61,470 nucleotides of DNA from CAYLHQ01 sp964628935 (GCA_964628935.1 CAZVOE010000004.1:1-61470); one strand, 5' to 3'. Shown: positions 48,768 to 56,911, numbered from the stretch's first letter. Translations and numbers: made by a program. Notes: generated by a model not told the origin, from the sequence alone.

Positions 48768-48891
48768 GGTGTTCGTCCCCTGCGTTTCGATCCGCGACGT
48801 CCTGCGTTCCCGCGACGCCGACGAGGTCGTGCGTCTCCACGTTGCGGCCGACGAACGATGGGTTCTCGAGGAGGAGCGGCCGACGCGATGA
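48757..48891 (+). CDS. Small 44-residue protein between cytochrome and acetyltransferase genes
   Basis: This GTG-started ORF overlaps the cytochrome stop by 11 bases and the acetyltransferase ATG by four (ATGA), with GAGGGAG nine bases before the GTG. The product (begins MTDEVFVPCVSIRDVLRSRD) is acidic and has no signal or membrane segment. I recognise no family. The double coupling is the evidence that it is translated. It could also merely be a leader that carries ribosomes to the next gene. Confidence 0.5.
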   Translation: MTDEVFVPCVSIRDVLRSRDADEVVRLHVAADERWVLEEERPTR

Positions 48892-49445
48892 TCGACGCCG
48901 AAGTCCTCCCCACCCTTTACGCACCTCGCGTCCGTCTCCGCGCGATCGACCGGGAAGATGTCGACGCCCTATTCGAGATCTTCTCGGACCCCGACGTCAT
49001 GCGGTACTGGAGCAGCCCGCCGATGGTCCATCGCTCCGAGGCCGCGCACTTGCTCACCCGGATCGAGGAGCACTTCCGGAACCGGGACCTCTTCCAATGG
49101 GGCGTCGCGCTCACGAACGAGGACCGGTTGATCGGCACATGCACGCTCGCCCACCTGAACGTCGCGAACCGCCGCGCCGAGCTCGGGTTTGCGCTCGGGA
49201 GGGCCCATTGGCGGAAGGGGCTCATGCGCGAGGCGCTCGGCGCCCTCCTCGATTTCGGATTCGGCGAGTGGAACTTCCACCGCATCGAGGCCGATGTCGA
49301 CCCGCGCAACGAGCCTTCGCTCCGGCTCCTCGAAGGACTCGGATTCCAGCGGGAGGGCTTCCTTCGCGAGCGATGGCTCGCGAACGGGGAAACGCAGGAC
49401 ACGGTCCTCCTCGGGCTTCTCCAGAAGGAATGGCGACGGCGCTGA
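48888..49445 (+). CDS. GNAT N-acetyltransferase (RimJ/RimL-like)
   Basis: The 185-residue protein has the order of a RimJ-type acetyltransferase: RVRLRAIDREDVDALFEIFS, MRYWSS, then the acetyl-CoA loop GFALGRAHWRKGLMREAL, FHRIEADVDPRN and a final LLEGLGFQREG. The target could be a ribosomal protein N-terminus or a small molecule. The ATG at 48888 was chosen because it overlaps the small ORF stop; an upstream ATG at 48858 would add ten unlikely residues. It converges with the THEP1 gene three bases away. Confidence 0.87.
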   Translation: MIDAEVLPTLYAPRVRLRAIDREDVDALFEIFSDPDVMRYWSSPPMVHRSEAAHLLTRIEEHFRNRDLFQWGVALTNEDRLIGTCTLAHLNVANRRAELGFALGRAHWRKGLMREALGALLDFGFGEWNFHRIEADVDPRNEPSLRLLEGLGFQREGFLRERWLANGETQDTVLLGLLQKEWRRR

Positions 49446-49448
49446 GGG

Positions 49449-49973
49449 CTACGCGATACCGGCTGCCGAGAGGCGGCGGAGGACATCCCCGACCATCGCG
49501 TCCCGCGAGGCGCGCGACATCCGCACGAGCTCGATCCGGGGGTCCTGGCGCACCCGCTTCGGGAACCCGACCCCGTGGACCGCGACCGTGCCGAGGACGG
49601 GAACGGGGGAGGCGAGCAGGACCTCGACCGCTTCGCGGAAGGCGGTCGAGAACGACTCCATCTTCCCGACCTCGTCGAGAACGACGAGACGGGTCGCCGG
49701 GGACGGGCGGAGGGCGTCGAGGCCGACGCGTTCGAGGCCTTCGAGGACGACGCCGTACGGCCCGACCCTCGCGACCCCTTTTTCGCGCACGTGAGCGAGG
49801 AGGAAGTCCCGCCCGTCGAGAGTGACGCCACGGAATCCGGTGCGCACCCTGCCGTCGCGCAGTTCCTCCGTCCAAAACCCGGTCATCACGACGTTCGGCG
49901 CGAGGCGCTCCACAACGCGACGGACGAGGGTCGTCTTGCCGCAGCCCGGATCGCCGGTGATGAACAATTTCAA
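49449..49973 (-). CDS. THEP1-type nucleoside-triphosphatase
   Basis: The 174-residue P-loop NTPase has Walker A FITGDPGCGKTTL and Walker B RLVVLDEVGKMESFS. The middle pattern GFWTEELRDGRVRTGFRGVTL is typical of THEP1 (COG1618), which hydrolyses NTPs and whose cellular role is unclear. The start is a TTG at 49973 overlapping the stop of the Rieske-like gene (TTGA), immediately before KLFITGDPGCGK as in the family. There is no ATG upstream in frame near this site. Confidence 0.85.
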   Translation of the reverse strand: MKLFITGDPGCGKTTLVRRVVERLAPNVVMTGFWTEELRDGRVRTGFRGVTLDGRDFLLAHVREKGVARVGPYGVVLEGLERVGLDALRPSPATRLVVLDEVGKMESFSTAFREAVEVLLASPVPVLGTVAVHGVGFPKRVRQDPRIELVRMSRASRDAMVGDVLRRLSAAGIA

Positions 49974-50398
49974 GAGGCGGTCAGCGTGATCGAGTCGCCC
50001 GAGACGGCGACCGGGTACTCGACGAGCGGTTTCGTGACCGGACCCTGGAAGGGCTGCCCGTCGGCGTCGAACCAGCCCCCCTGGCACGGGCACTTGTATC
50101 GCTTCAGGTCCTCCTGCCACGCCACGACGCATCCCTCGTGGGTGCACAGGAGCGACCGAGCGATGAATCGGTCCTGAGTTCGTTGAATCTCGACGGGGAT
50201 GTCCCCCAGCGCGACGACCTTCCGCGCGCCGATCGGAAGCTCCGCGAGGGGGACCGTCGCGGCGATCGGACCCTTCGCTCCGCCGCATCCGACGAGCGCG
50301 CCGAGCTCGAGGAGAACTCCTCCGGCCAACCCGCCGGCGACGAGCCGGAGGACGCTGCGCCGGCGCTGGCAGAACGAAAGGTCCTCGGCCGAGACGGC
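49970..50398 (-). CDS. Rieske-like iron-sulfur protein with altered cluster ligand; start codon not resolved
   Basis: A twin-arginine-like signal (CQRRRSVLRLVAGGLAGG) ends in a lipobox-like LGALVGCGG. The Rieske domain has the first ligand pair in LLCTHEGC. The second should read CPCHG but is CPCQGGWFDADG, so the second histidine is glutamine (CAG at 50081-50083). Between the tRNA 3' end at 50398 and the RRR there is no in-frame ATG, GTG or TTG; the interval is drawn from the tRNA end. A GAGGA stands at 50382-50386, which would suit a start near 50374. A rare start codon, a sequence error or decay are all possible. It is coupled to the THEP1 gene downstream. Confidence 0.6.
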   Translation of the reverse strand, partial: AVSAEDLSFCQRRRSVLRLVAGGLAGGVLLELGALVGCGGAKGPIAATVPLAELPIGARKVVALGDIPVEIQRTQDRFIARSLLCTHEGCVVAWQEDLKRYKCPCQGGWFDADGQPFQGPVTKPLVEYPVAVSGDSITLTAS

Positions 50399-50470
50399 AG
50401 GGGAGACAGGAATCGAACCTGCAACCCCCGGTTTTGGAGACCGGTGCTCTGCCAATTGAGCTACTCCCCT
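50398..50470 (-). tRNA. tRNA-Trp (anticodon CCA)
   Basis: Reading the minus strand, a complete cloverleaf is seen: acceptor AGGGGAG pairs with CTCCCCT, the D-arm carries AGCTCAATTGGCAGAGC, the anticodon stem CCGGT/ACCGG encloses CCA, and the T-arm holds GGTTCGATTCC. The discriminator base is G, as expected for Trp. The 3' CCA is not encoded (CCG follows). It lies between trmB and the Rieske-like gene, and all three read in the same direction. Confidence 0.96.
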
Positions 50471-50531
50471 GTGTCCCGTCCCTGCTCCGGGGGGCGGAGC
50501 CCGCGAAGTGTACAACCCGCCCCGGGGGGGA

Positions 50532-51170
50532 TCAACCGGACCGGCGCTTCCAGGAAGCCCGATTCCTTCCGCGTCCCTCGACGAGGTACTTCGCCTCGAA
50601 GTTCGTGAGCGGCAGAGTCGGGTCCCCGGGAAACCCCTCCCCGCCGAACTCCGGGAGGCGTTCAAAGGCGGGGTGCGCGTCGACCAGAGGCTCGATCACC
50701 GCCCAGTAGTCCGCGTGATCGGTCGCGACGTGGAGCCGGCCGCCCGCGGCGAGGAGGCGCGCCACCCCGTCGAGCGTCGCCGGCTGGAAGAAGCGACGCT
50801 TGTGGTGGCGCTTCTTCGGCCAGGGATCCGGGTAGAAAACGTAGAGGGCGCGCACGGACGCGGGACGGAACGCCCGCGCGACCAGCTCGCGCGCGTCGAC
50901 CCGGACGAAGCGGACGTTCTCGAGGCCGCGCTTCGCCGCCCGCGTTTCGGCGATCCGGAGGAACTCGTTCGCCCACTCGACCCCGAGATGGTTGACGTCG
51001 GGGCGCGCCTCGGCGGCGGCGAGGAGGAATCGTCCCTTCCCGATCCCGATCTCGACCTCGACCGGATGGTCGTTTCCGAAGATCGTCTTCCAGTCGAGTC
51101 CAGCGAGCGAACGCTCCGGATCGAGGCGCAAGGGGTGATCCAGTCCGACGTGGGCGCGCATCCCTCCCAT
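50532..51170 (-). CDS. trmB: tRNA (guanine-N7-)-methyltransferase
   Basis: This 212-residue enzyme makes 7-methylguanosine at position 46 of tRNA. Diagnostic features are EIGIGKGRFLLAAAE (SAM binding), GVEWANEFLRIAETRA and FYPDPWPKKRHHKRR, plus a C-terminal TNFEAKYLVEGR. The ATG at 51170 starts two bases after the folC stop, so they form an operon. A second ATG nine bases downstream (51161) is possible. Placement directly ahead of a tRNA gene is probably coincidental. Confidence 0.93.
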   Translation of the reverse strand: MGGMRAHVGLDHPLRLDPERSLAGLDWKTIFGNDHPVEVEIGIGKGRFLLAAAEARPDVNHLGVEWANEFLRIAETRAAKRGLENVRFVRVDARELVARAFRPASVRALYVFYPDPWPKKRHHKRRFFQPATLDGVARLLAAGGRLHVATDHADYWAVIEPLVDAHPAFERLPEFGGEGFPGDPTLPLTNFEAKYLVEGRGRNRASWKRRSG

Positions 51171-51172
51171 TG

Positions 51173-52480
51173 TTACATCGAGACCGGCCCCGGCGTCTCC
51201 TCCCCCGAGAGCGCTGCGAGGACCTCGCCGACGAGATAGAGCGAACCCGCGACGAGGACCCATCCCGAGGGCCGAGCGAGGGAACGCGCGCGCGCGATCG
51301 CCTCCGCGGGATCTTCGACCGTCTCGATCCGTGCGCACCACGCCCGCGCGGCCGTGGCGAGATCGCGCGCGGAGGCGGCGCGGCGCACCCGCGGCTCGGT
51401 CGCGACGACCGCGATCGAACGTTCGGCGAGAGGGCGGAGCATCGCGTCGAGGTCCTTGTCCCTCATCGCGGCGAAGAGGAGGACGGGGGGAGGGTCGTTT
51501 CTGCCGTCGAGGTAGGCGAGGAGAGTCGCGACGCCCGCCGGGTTGTGCGCGCCGTCGAGGAGGACGGGAGGATCCCCCGCGACCCACTCGAGACGGCCGC
51601 GCCATCGGGTGCGGGCGAGCCCGTCACGGACCGCGCCCGGGTCGATCTCGAGGCCGATCGCTTCCGCGAAGCGCTCGAAGACGACGACCGCCGTTCTCGC
51701 GTTCTTCCGCTGGTGGTCGCCGGGGAGGGTGAGTCGCAAGCCGTCGTACAAGAGGCGCTCCGTCGCGATCCCGAACGTGCCTCCTCGTCCGTCCTCGATC
51801 GACGCCACCCGCGGCGCCACGACGAGCTCCGCACCGATGCGAGCCGCCGTTTCCCTCAGCGCGCCGAGGGCCCGTCCTTCCCCCATCCCGGCGACGAGCG
51901 GACGCCCCGGCCGGGCGATTGCCCCCTTCTCCCGAGCGATCGCTTCGACGGTCGCGCCGAGGATCGCGGTGTGATCGAGGTCGACCGAGACGACGGCAGA
52001 GACGAGCGGGTCGGTCGCGTTCGTCGCGTCGAGACGTCCCCCGAGGCCGACCTCGAGGACCGCGGCCGGAAGTCCCGCGTCGCGGAAGGCGAGACAGGCG
52101 GCGGCGGTCATCACCTCGAAGAACGAGGGGTGCGTTGCGAGGCGCCCGTCCGCCATGCCACGCTCGCACGCTTGCCGAACCGCCGCGAGAAGACGCCGAA
52201 ACTCCGCATCCGCGACGTCGGCGCCGCGGAGGCGGATCCGCTCGTGGGGGCGGACGAGGTGGGGGGACGAGTAGAACCCCGCGCCGACGCCGTGCTCCGC
52301 GAGGATGGCGTCGAGCATCGCGGCGACCGAACCCTTGCCGTTCGTCCCGCCGACGAGGACCGACCGGAAGGCGCGGTCGGGCCGTTCGAGCGCCTCGAGG
52401 AGCCCCCGGATTCCGTCGAGGCCGAGCTTGACCCCGAGATCCTGGAGCCCGTAGAGCCACCCGACGAGGTCGTGCTTCAC
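51173..52480 (-). CDS. folC: Bifunctional folylpolyglutamate synthase/dihydrofolate synthase
   Basis: The 435-residue Mur-ligase-family enzyme adds glutamate to dihydropteroate and folates. It has the P-loop VGGTNGKGSVAAML, the folate region FYSSPHLVRPHERIRL, LEVGLGGRLDATNA and DGAHNPAGV. Start is GTG at 52480. In many bacteria folC follows accD directly. Here accD lies nearby but on the other strand, with a glycosyltransferase between, so the usual accD-folC pair has been rearranged. Confidence 0.93.
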   Translation of the reverse strand: MKHDLVGWLYGLQDLGVKLGLDGIRGLLEALERPDRAFRSVLVGGTNGKGSVAAMLDAILAEHGVGAGFYSSPHLVRPHERIRLRGADVADAEFRRLLAAVRQACERGMADGRLATHPSFFEVMTAAACLAFRDAGLPAAVLEVGLGGRLDATNATDPLVSAVVSVDLDHTAILGATVEAIAREKGAIARPGRPLVAGMGEGRALGALRETAARIGAELVVAPRVASIEDGRGGTFGIATERLLYDGLRLTLPGDHQRKNARTAVVVFERFAEAIGLEIDPGAVRDGLARTRWRGRLEWVAGDPPVLLDGAHNPAGVATLLAYLDGRNDPPPVLLFAAMRDKDLDAMLRPLAERSIAVVATEPRVRRAASARDLATAARAWCARIETVEDPAEAIARARSLARPSGWVLVAGSLYLVGEVLAALSGEETPGPVSM

Positions 52481-52502
52481 GCGGCCGGTATCATAGCGAT
52501 CC

Positions 52503-54080
52503 GTGCGCGAACTCCGACGGCTCGTGTTTGCCTCCGTGCTCGCCGTGGCCGGACTCGCCGTGCTCGCCCGGCTCGGGGATGCGCCGCTCTTCGACCCCGA
52601 CGAAGCGCGCTTCGCGAGAACCTCGGTCGAGATGGCGTGGAGCGGCGATCTCGTCGTCCCGACCTACCTCGGGGAGCCGCGTCTCCAGAAGCCGCCGCTT
52701 CTTCATTGGCTCCAGGCTGCCCTCTTCCGGGCGTTCGGCCCGGGCGAGTTCCTCGCGCGCCTGCCCGCCGCGGTCGCGACGGTCGGCTCTCTCGCGATCC
52801 TCGGGATCGCCGCGCGGCGGCGCTTCGGCCCCGAGGCCGCTCCGTGGGCCGTCGCCGCTCTCGCCTCGATGCCCCTCGTTTTTTTTCTCGGCAGGAGCGG
52901 GACGACCGACGCCCTGCTCGCGGTCCACGTCCTCGCGGCGGTTTTGCTCGACCTCGCTCCTCCAGCGGAGGAACGGAAGGGGCGGGCGCTCCTCTTCGGC
53001 GCCCTCCTCGGGATGGCCTTTCTCGCCAAGGGGCCGGTCGGGGTGCTCCTTCCGGTTCTCGTCGTCCTCGCGGGGCGGACCGCATCGGGGCGCGAAGTCT
53101 GGCCGGGCTGGGAGCCGGTCGTCAAAGCGCTCGCGGCCGTCCTCGCGGTCGCGGCGCCGTGGGGGCTCGCCCTTCTCGCTCGGGTCGGTTGGCCGGCGAT
53201 TCGGGATCTCCTCGGGACGGAGCTCGGGGCGCGGATCGTGGAAGGAGGGGGGCACGCGGAGCCGGCCTGGTACTACCTCGCCGTCTTCCCCGTCGTGACC
53301 CTCCCGTGGGGGCTCGTCGTCGCGGTCGCCCTCGTCCGCGCCGTCTCCGAGGCCCGGGACCCTGCGTCACGGACCGCGCGCTACACGGCGGCGGGGCTCG
53401 CCGCCGGGATCGCGTTCTTCTCGCTCAGCCGCGGGAAGCTTCCGAGCTACTTGCTCCCCCTTCTTCCTCTCGCCGCTCTCCTCGTGGCGTACGAGGTCGG
53501 GGAGTCGCTTCGCAGGGCCCCCGCCCGCACCCTCGCCCCTCTTCTCGCCGCCGCGACGCTCCTTGCGGAGGGAGGGGCGGTGGTGGTCCTGGCGCTGCGC
53601 AGCGTCGGAGAGGGAGAGCGCGGGCTCGCGTGGACGACGGCGGGGATCCTCGCGGCCGGGGCGTTCGCGACGGCGGTCCTCTGGATCCTCGAGCGGCCGC
53701 GCGGAGCGTGGGGCGCGGCGGCGCTCGCGCAGGCCACGGCGCTCGTCGCGGTCGCATGGTTCCCGCCGGCCGCGCTCATCGAACGCAGGAGCACCGCCGC
53801 GTTCGTCCAGGACACCCCCGAGCTCCGGACGCCGAGGCCGCTCGTCCTCGCGGTCGATCCGCACCCGAGCCTCGCGTTCTACACGGGACGGATCCCCGAG
53901 TTCGTTCCCGCCTCCGGGGTCGCGGCACGGCTGCAACGGGAGGACGACGCGATCTGGGTCTTCGAGCGGGACGACTGGGAGTCGCTCGATCCTGCGCTGC
54001 GGGAGCGATTCCGGGTCGTCCGCGCGCAAGGCCAGTTCCTCGCGGCCGAGGCGGGCTCCGCCGTTCCTCGTCAAAAGTAG
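52503..54080 (+). CDS. ArnT-like/PMT-family membrane glycosyltransferase
   Basis: This 525-residue membrane protein with about eleven to twelve spans starts at GTG. The first periplasmic loop carries FDPDEARFARTSVEM, the catalytic aspartate-glutamate motif of GT-C enzymes such as ArnT. RLQKPPLLHWLQAALF and SRGKLPSYLLPLLPLAALL are further family marks. It transfers a sugar from a polyprenyl-phosphate donor to a lipid or protein outside the membrane; lipid A modification is one possibility. It is divergent from folC with only 22 bases between start codons. Confidence 0.85.
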   Translation: MRELRRLVFASVLAVAGLAVLARLGDAPLFDPDEARFARTSVEMAWSGDLVVPTYLGEPRLQKPPLLHWLQAALFRAFGPGEFLARLPAAVATVGSLAILGIAARRRFGPEAAPWAVAALASMPLVFFLGRSGTTDALLAVHVLAAVLLDLAPPAEERKGRALLFGALLGMAFLAKGPVGVLLPVLVVLAGRTASGREVWPGWEPVVKALAAVLAVAAPWGLALLARVGWPAIRDLLGTELGARIVEGGGHAEPAWYYLAVFPVVTLPWGLVVAVALVRAVSEARDPASRTARYTAAGLAAGIAFFSLSRGKLPSYLLPLLPLAALLVAYEVGESLRRAPARTLAPLLAAATLLAEGGAVVVLALRSVGEGERGLAWTTAGILAAGAFATAVLWILERPRGAWGAAALAQATALVAVAWFPPAALIERRSTAAFVQDTPELRTPRPLVLAVDPHPSLAFYTGRIPEFVPASGVAARLQREDDAIWVFERDDWESLDPALRERFRVVRAQGQFLAAEAGSAVPRQK

Positions 54081-54103
54081 GACGAAAGCGAAGCCGTCTT
54101 CGC

Positions 54104-54132
54104 TTGACGCTCGATCCGGGAGGCTGTTAGGT
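54104..54132 (+). promoter_or_regulatory. Predicted accD promoter with very short leader
   Basis: TTGACG (54104-54109) and TTAGGT (54127-54132) are spaced by 17 bases. The ATG of accD is at 54143 with no ribosome site before it, so the mRNA would have at most a few untranslated bases. A seven-base-pair hairpin (AGCGAAG/CTTCGCT) just upstream may end the glycosyltransferase transcript. Confidence 0.4.
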
Positions 54133-54142
54133 TCGCGGCCGC

Positions 54143-55039
54143 ATGGCGTGGTTCAAGAAGGAGAAGACCACCTTCAAGACCCCGGCGGGGGATCGGAAGT
54201 TCCAGGTCCCGGAGGGGCTCTGGGTCAAGTGCGAGAACTGCAAGGAGATCATCTACAAGAAGGAAGTCGCCGCGAACGCGAACGTCTGCCCGAAGTGCAA
54301 TTACCACTTCCGGATCAGCGCGCGGGAGCGGCTCGACGCCTTGTTCGACGACGGGCGGTATCGCGAATTCGACGCCGACATCGAACCGGTCGACGCCCTC
54401 GAGTTCGTCGACACCAAGCCCTACCGGGAGCGGATCGAGACTTACCAGGCCCAGACCGGCCTCAAGGATGCCGTCATCAACGCCGAGGGGCTGATGGGGG
54501 GGCTCCCCGTCGTGATCTCGGTCATGGAGTACGGCTTCATGGGGGGGTCGATGGGGAGCGTCGTCGGGGAGAAGGTCACCCGCGCCGCGGAGAGGGCCCT
54601 CGACGTCCAGTGCCCGCTGATCGTGATCTCCTGCTCGGGGGGGGCACGCATGCAGGAGGGGGCCCTTTCCCTCATGCAGATGGCGAAGATCTCGGCGGCC
54701 CTGGCACGGCTCGACGAAGCCGGGCTTCCCTACCTCTCGATCCTCACCGACCCGACGACGGGAGGGGTGACGGCGTCATTCGCGATGCTCGGCGATCTGA
54801 ACATCGCCGAGCCGAAGGCGCTGATCGGATTCGCCGGTCCCCGCGTGATCGAGCAGACGATCCGGCAGAAGCTCCCGGTCGGATTTCAGCGGGCGGAGTT
54901 CCTCCTCGAGCACGGGATGGTCGATCTCATCGTCGAGCGGGCGCAGATGCGGGAGACCTTGATCCGCTGTCTCCGTTTCCTGACGGCGACGCCGCGGCCG
55001 GAGCAAGCGCGGGCGAGGTCGGAGCGGGGGGAGGGTTAG
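54143..55039 (+). CDS. accD: Acetyl-CoA carboxylase carboxyltransferase subunit beta
   Basis: The 298-residue protein carries out, with AccA, the transfer of carboxyl from biotin to acetyl-CoA for fatty acid synthesis. The N-terminal zinc ribbon is CENCKEIIY, then CPKCNYHF. The carboxyltransferase core has CSGGARMQEG, SILTDPTTGGVTASFAMLGD and EPKALIGFAGPRVIEQT. The length is usual. The stop codon is the first part of a hairpin repeat (55035-55087) that probably ends transcription. A second copy of that element sits 1.2 kb further on. Confidence 0.96.
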   Translation: MAWFKKEKTTFKTPAGDRKFQVPEGLWVKCENCKEIIYKKEVAANANVCPKCNYHFRISARERLDALFDDGRYREFDADIEPVDALEFVDTKPYRERIETYQAQTGLKDAVINAEGLMGGLPVVISVMEYGFMGGSMGSVVGEKVTRAAERALDVQCPLIVISCSGGARMQEGALSLMQMAKISAALARLDEAGLPYLSILTDPTTGGVTASFAMLGDLNIAEPKALIGFAGPRVIEQTIRQKLPVGFQRAEFLLEHGMVDLIVERAQMRETLIRCLRFLTATPRPEQARARSERGEG

Positions 55040-55087
55040 AGGGGCCCTCCCGCGGCGATGGGGCGAAGGGATTTCGCCCCCCCCAAT
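55035..55087 (+). repeat. Hairpin repeat, copy 1, at the accD stop codon
   Basis: This element of 53 bases contains an eight-base-pair perfect stem (55060-55067 with 55073-55080, loop GGGAT) and a run of C. Copy 2 is at 56219-56274 and differs by one substitution and three extra C. There is no T-tract, so termination is possible but unproven. Confidence 0.85.
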
Positions 55088-55232
55088 TCCCGCATTTTCT
55101 GCCGGAGCCTCGCATGGCACCTGTGGAGAATCCGCGAGAATCCAAACGGCACACCTCTTGCCCACGGGGCCGGCCGGTGACCCTCTCGGGGGGGTGTGTT
55201 GTCCAAGCGACATGGAGTGAAGGAGGCGAAGG

Positions 55233-55874
55233 ATGAAGTCTTCCACACCAACCTGCTTCGCGCTGAGCCTGACCTTACTGGGGGTGGCGGCGACCTCGGC
55301 ACCTACTCAGACGACCTGCGAAGGGCTCCTCCCGGACCCCGCGCACCCGGCGGAGTCCTGCACCTATACCCACGTCGAGTACGCACAATTCTCCTACAAC
55401 GGGAGCGTGAGGGCGACGTGGTCGAGCCAGTACGAAGTTCTGGAAGCCTATATCGTTGCCGACTGGGAGATCGTCTCGTCCTATTCGCCCGGTGCGCTCG
55501 TCGCACTTCCCATCGACACATCGAAGACGCGATACGATTTCGTCGGCCGTTTCCGGGAGATCGGTAGCGGGCAGGTCTTCAACGCCCTCACTCCAATCTG
55601 GTGCGTCTCCAGTGGGACGCTGCCGCCACCGCTCGAAGGGTGCTTCTCGGGTTACCACGGAAACGAGTGCACTCACACGGAGTCGGCGAGGTGCGCCGAT
55701 GGCACGACTATATCCGTCACCTGCAGCGGAGACAACGGCACGTGCACAGGAAACGGATCCGACGGGAGCAGCGTGACGTGCACGGCGAGCAAGACAACCA
55801 CGCAGACGACCACAACGGGGGGGACAGAGACTTCCACCACCACGATCGTGAAAAAGGAGACGTGTCCGCGGTAG
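55233..55874 (+). CDS. Secreted cysteine-rich protein of unknown function (cassette gene 1)
   Basis: The 213-residue product has a signal peptide (MKSSTPTCFALSLTLLGVAA). AAGGAGG lies just before the ATG. The mature part has about twelve cysteines, a beta-rich middle and a threonine-rich low-complexity tail (KTTTQTTTTGGTETSTTT). I recognise no family. Codon third positions look less GC-biased than in accD. It lies between the hairpin repeat and a fragment of the adenosyltransferase gene, a layout repeated around the unrelated gene at 56384. Confidence 0.65.
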   Translation: MKSSTPTCFALSLTLLGVAATSAPTQTTCEGLLPDPAHPAESCTYTHVEYAQFSYNGSVRATWSSQYEVLEAYIVADWEIVSSYSPGALVALPIDTSKTRYDFVGRFREIGSGQVFNALTPIWCVSSGTLPPPLEGCFSGYHGNECTHTESARCADGTTISVTCSGDNGTCTGNGSDGSSVTCTASKTTTQTTTTGGTETSTTTIVKKETCPR

Positions 55875-56038
55875 AGTGCCGGCCCCAGGCGGGAGCGCCC
55901 CTGCCGTGCCGAGGCGCTCGACGCACCAGCGGTCCGAGCACGACGCCGGCGCTCGAGGGCACGTTCTCCGAGAGGGATGGAGAGCCCGGCGCCGTTGTTT
56001 ATGCCTGTTTCCGACCCGGACAGTCCCGACGGGCCGGT
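55875..56038. other. Intergenic stretch with no recognised feature
   Basis: This 164-base stretch between cassette gene 1 and the adenosyltransferase fragment shows no gene, clear terminator or promoter. Together with the fragment and the copy 2 repeat it makes the 509-base gene-free interval 55875-56383. Confidence 0.5.
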
Positions 56039-56149
56039 TCACGCCCGACTGTCCCACAGCACGTCCGCCACCCCGCGGTAGGCGTTCTCGAACCGGGCCA
56101 TCACGAAGAGGGCGTCCGACAGCCGGTTGAGGTAACGGACGACCTCCGT
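56039..56149 (-). pseudogene. 3' fragment of the corrinoid adenosyltransferase gene
   Basis: These 111 bases match 57022-57132 with three mismatches (all within 56067-56076), beginning exactly at the stop codon. They encode the last 36 residues of the enzyme (VVRYLNRLSDALFVMARFE onward). Beyond 56149 the match ends abruptly. With no start and no other part of the gene it is a remnant of duplication or recombination. Confidence 0.93.
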
Positions 56150-56218
56150 AACTGAGGGAGTCCATGGAGGCGTTCATGAACCCGGCAGCACCCCTTCGGT
56201 CCCGTTTTTCAGCAGCCT

Positions 56219-56274
56219 GTTAGAGGCGCCCTCCCGCGGCGATGGGGCGAAGGGATTTCGCCCCCCCCCCCAAT
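56219..56274 (+). repeat. Hairpin repeat, copy 2
   Basis: This is the second copy of the element at the accD stop, including the bases of the accD stop codon itself. The stem is 56244-56251 with 56257-56264. It precedes cassette gene 2 as copy 1 precedes cassette gene 1. Confidence 0.85.
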
Positions 56275-56383
56275 GCGCACGGTTTGCGTGAGGCCGCCCG
56301 ATGGTCGCACCGCGAAGAACGAGAAGGCGGAACAATGGCGGTGGAACGGCTCTTGCTCAGGAGGCGGCCAAGGAGGGTTTCTC

Positions 56384-56911
56384 ATGAATCGTATCGTCGC
56401 TGGGCTGACTCTGATCGGGGCGGCGGGCCTTCTTGGATCGAGTCCCGTACAACCGACGAAGGTGATCGGGTTCAATTGCGGAGTGAGCGACAAGGTCTGG
56501 ATCTGGATCGACACCGAGACCGGGACCTGCGCGCAAACGGGCGGTGACGTTTGGGAGTGTCAGGAGTCAGGAGGCGACTATGCTCGTGCCAGCTGTGAGA
56601 TCGGCTGCGAGCGTGTCGAGATCGAGAACCTCGCTGGCTGTTTTCGGGGCGCCGTCGGAGACAGCCCCCCGGTCGCGATTCCGAACCACACGGTTGCCTG
56701 CGGGAACGGCCGGATGTTCGATCTGGAAGGGAAACCGGGAGACAAGTGCGTGACGGAGACGAACATCGATGGATCCGTGAAGGGCGGCATGTGCTCTCAG
56801 AGGAATCCCGAAACGGGAGCGGAGGAGATCTCTTCGAAAGCGGACTGTAACACTGGCTGTCAGGAAAGCTCCCCTCCCGGAGATTGCACCGAGCGGAATC
56901 CGTCAAGGTAA
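56384..56911 (+). CDS. Secreted cysteine-rich protein of unknown function (cassette gene 2)
   Basis: This 175-residue product has a signal peptide (MNRIVAGLTLIGAAGLLGSS). AAGGAGGG precedes the ATG. The mature part has about fourteen cysteines, suggesting a disulfide-rich extracellular fold, and ends in a hydrophilic tail. It has no similarity that I can see to cassette gene 1 beyond export and cysteine content. An ATG at 56273 in the same frame would destroy the signal peptide and falls in the repeat, so it was rejected. Unknown function. Confidence 0.65.
   Translation: MNRIVAGLTLIGAAGLLGSSPVQPTKVIGFNCGVSDKVWIWIDTETGTCAQTGGDVWECQESGGDYARASCEIGCERVEIENLAGCFRGAVGDSPPVAIPNHTVACGNGRMFDLEGKPGDKCVTETNIDGSVKGGMCSQRNPETGAEEISSKADCNTGCQESSPPGDCTERNPSR

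Noticed and set aside
49970..50665. Open frame of 231 codons including the Rieske-like protein and the tRNA
   Set aside because: The middle part is the well-known accidental translation of a tRNA gene. Only the part after 50398 has protein features.
55275..56177. Minus-strand open frame across cassette gene 1 and the adenosyltransferase fragment
   Set aside because: Not in the frame of the fragment and without domain; cassette gene 1 on the plus strand has a signal peptide and ribosome site.
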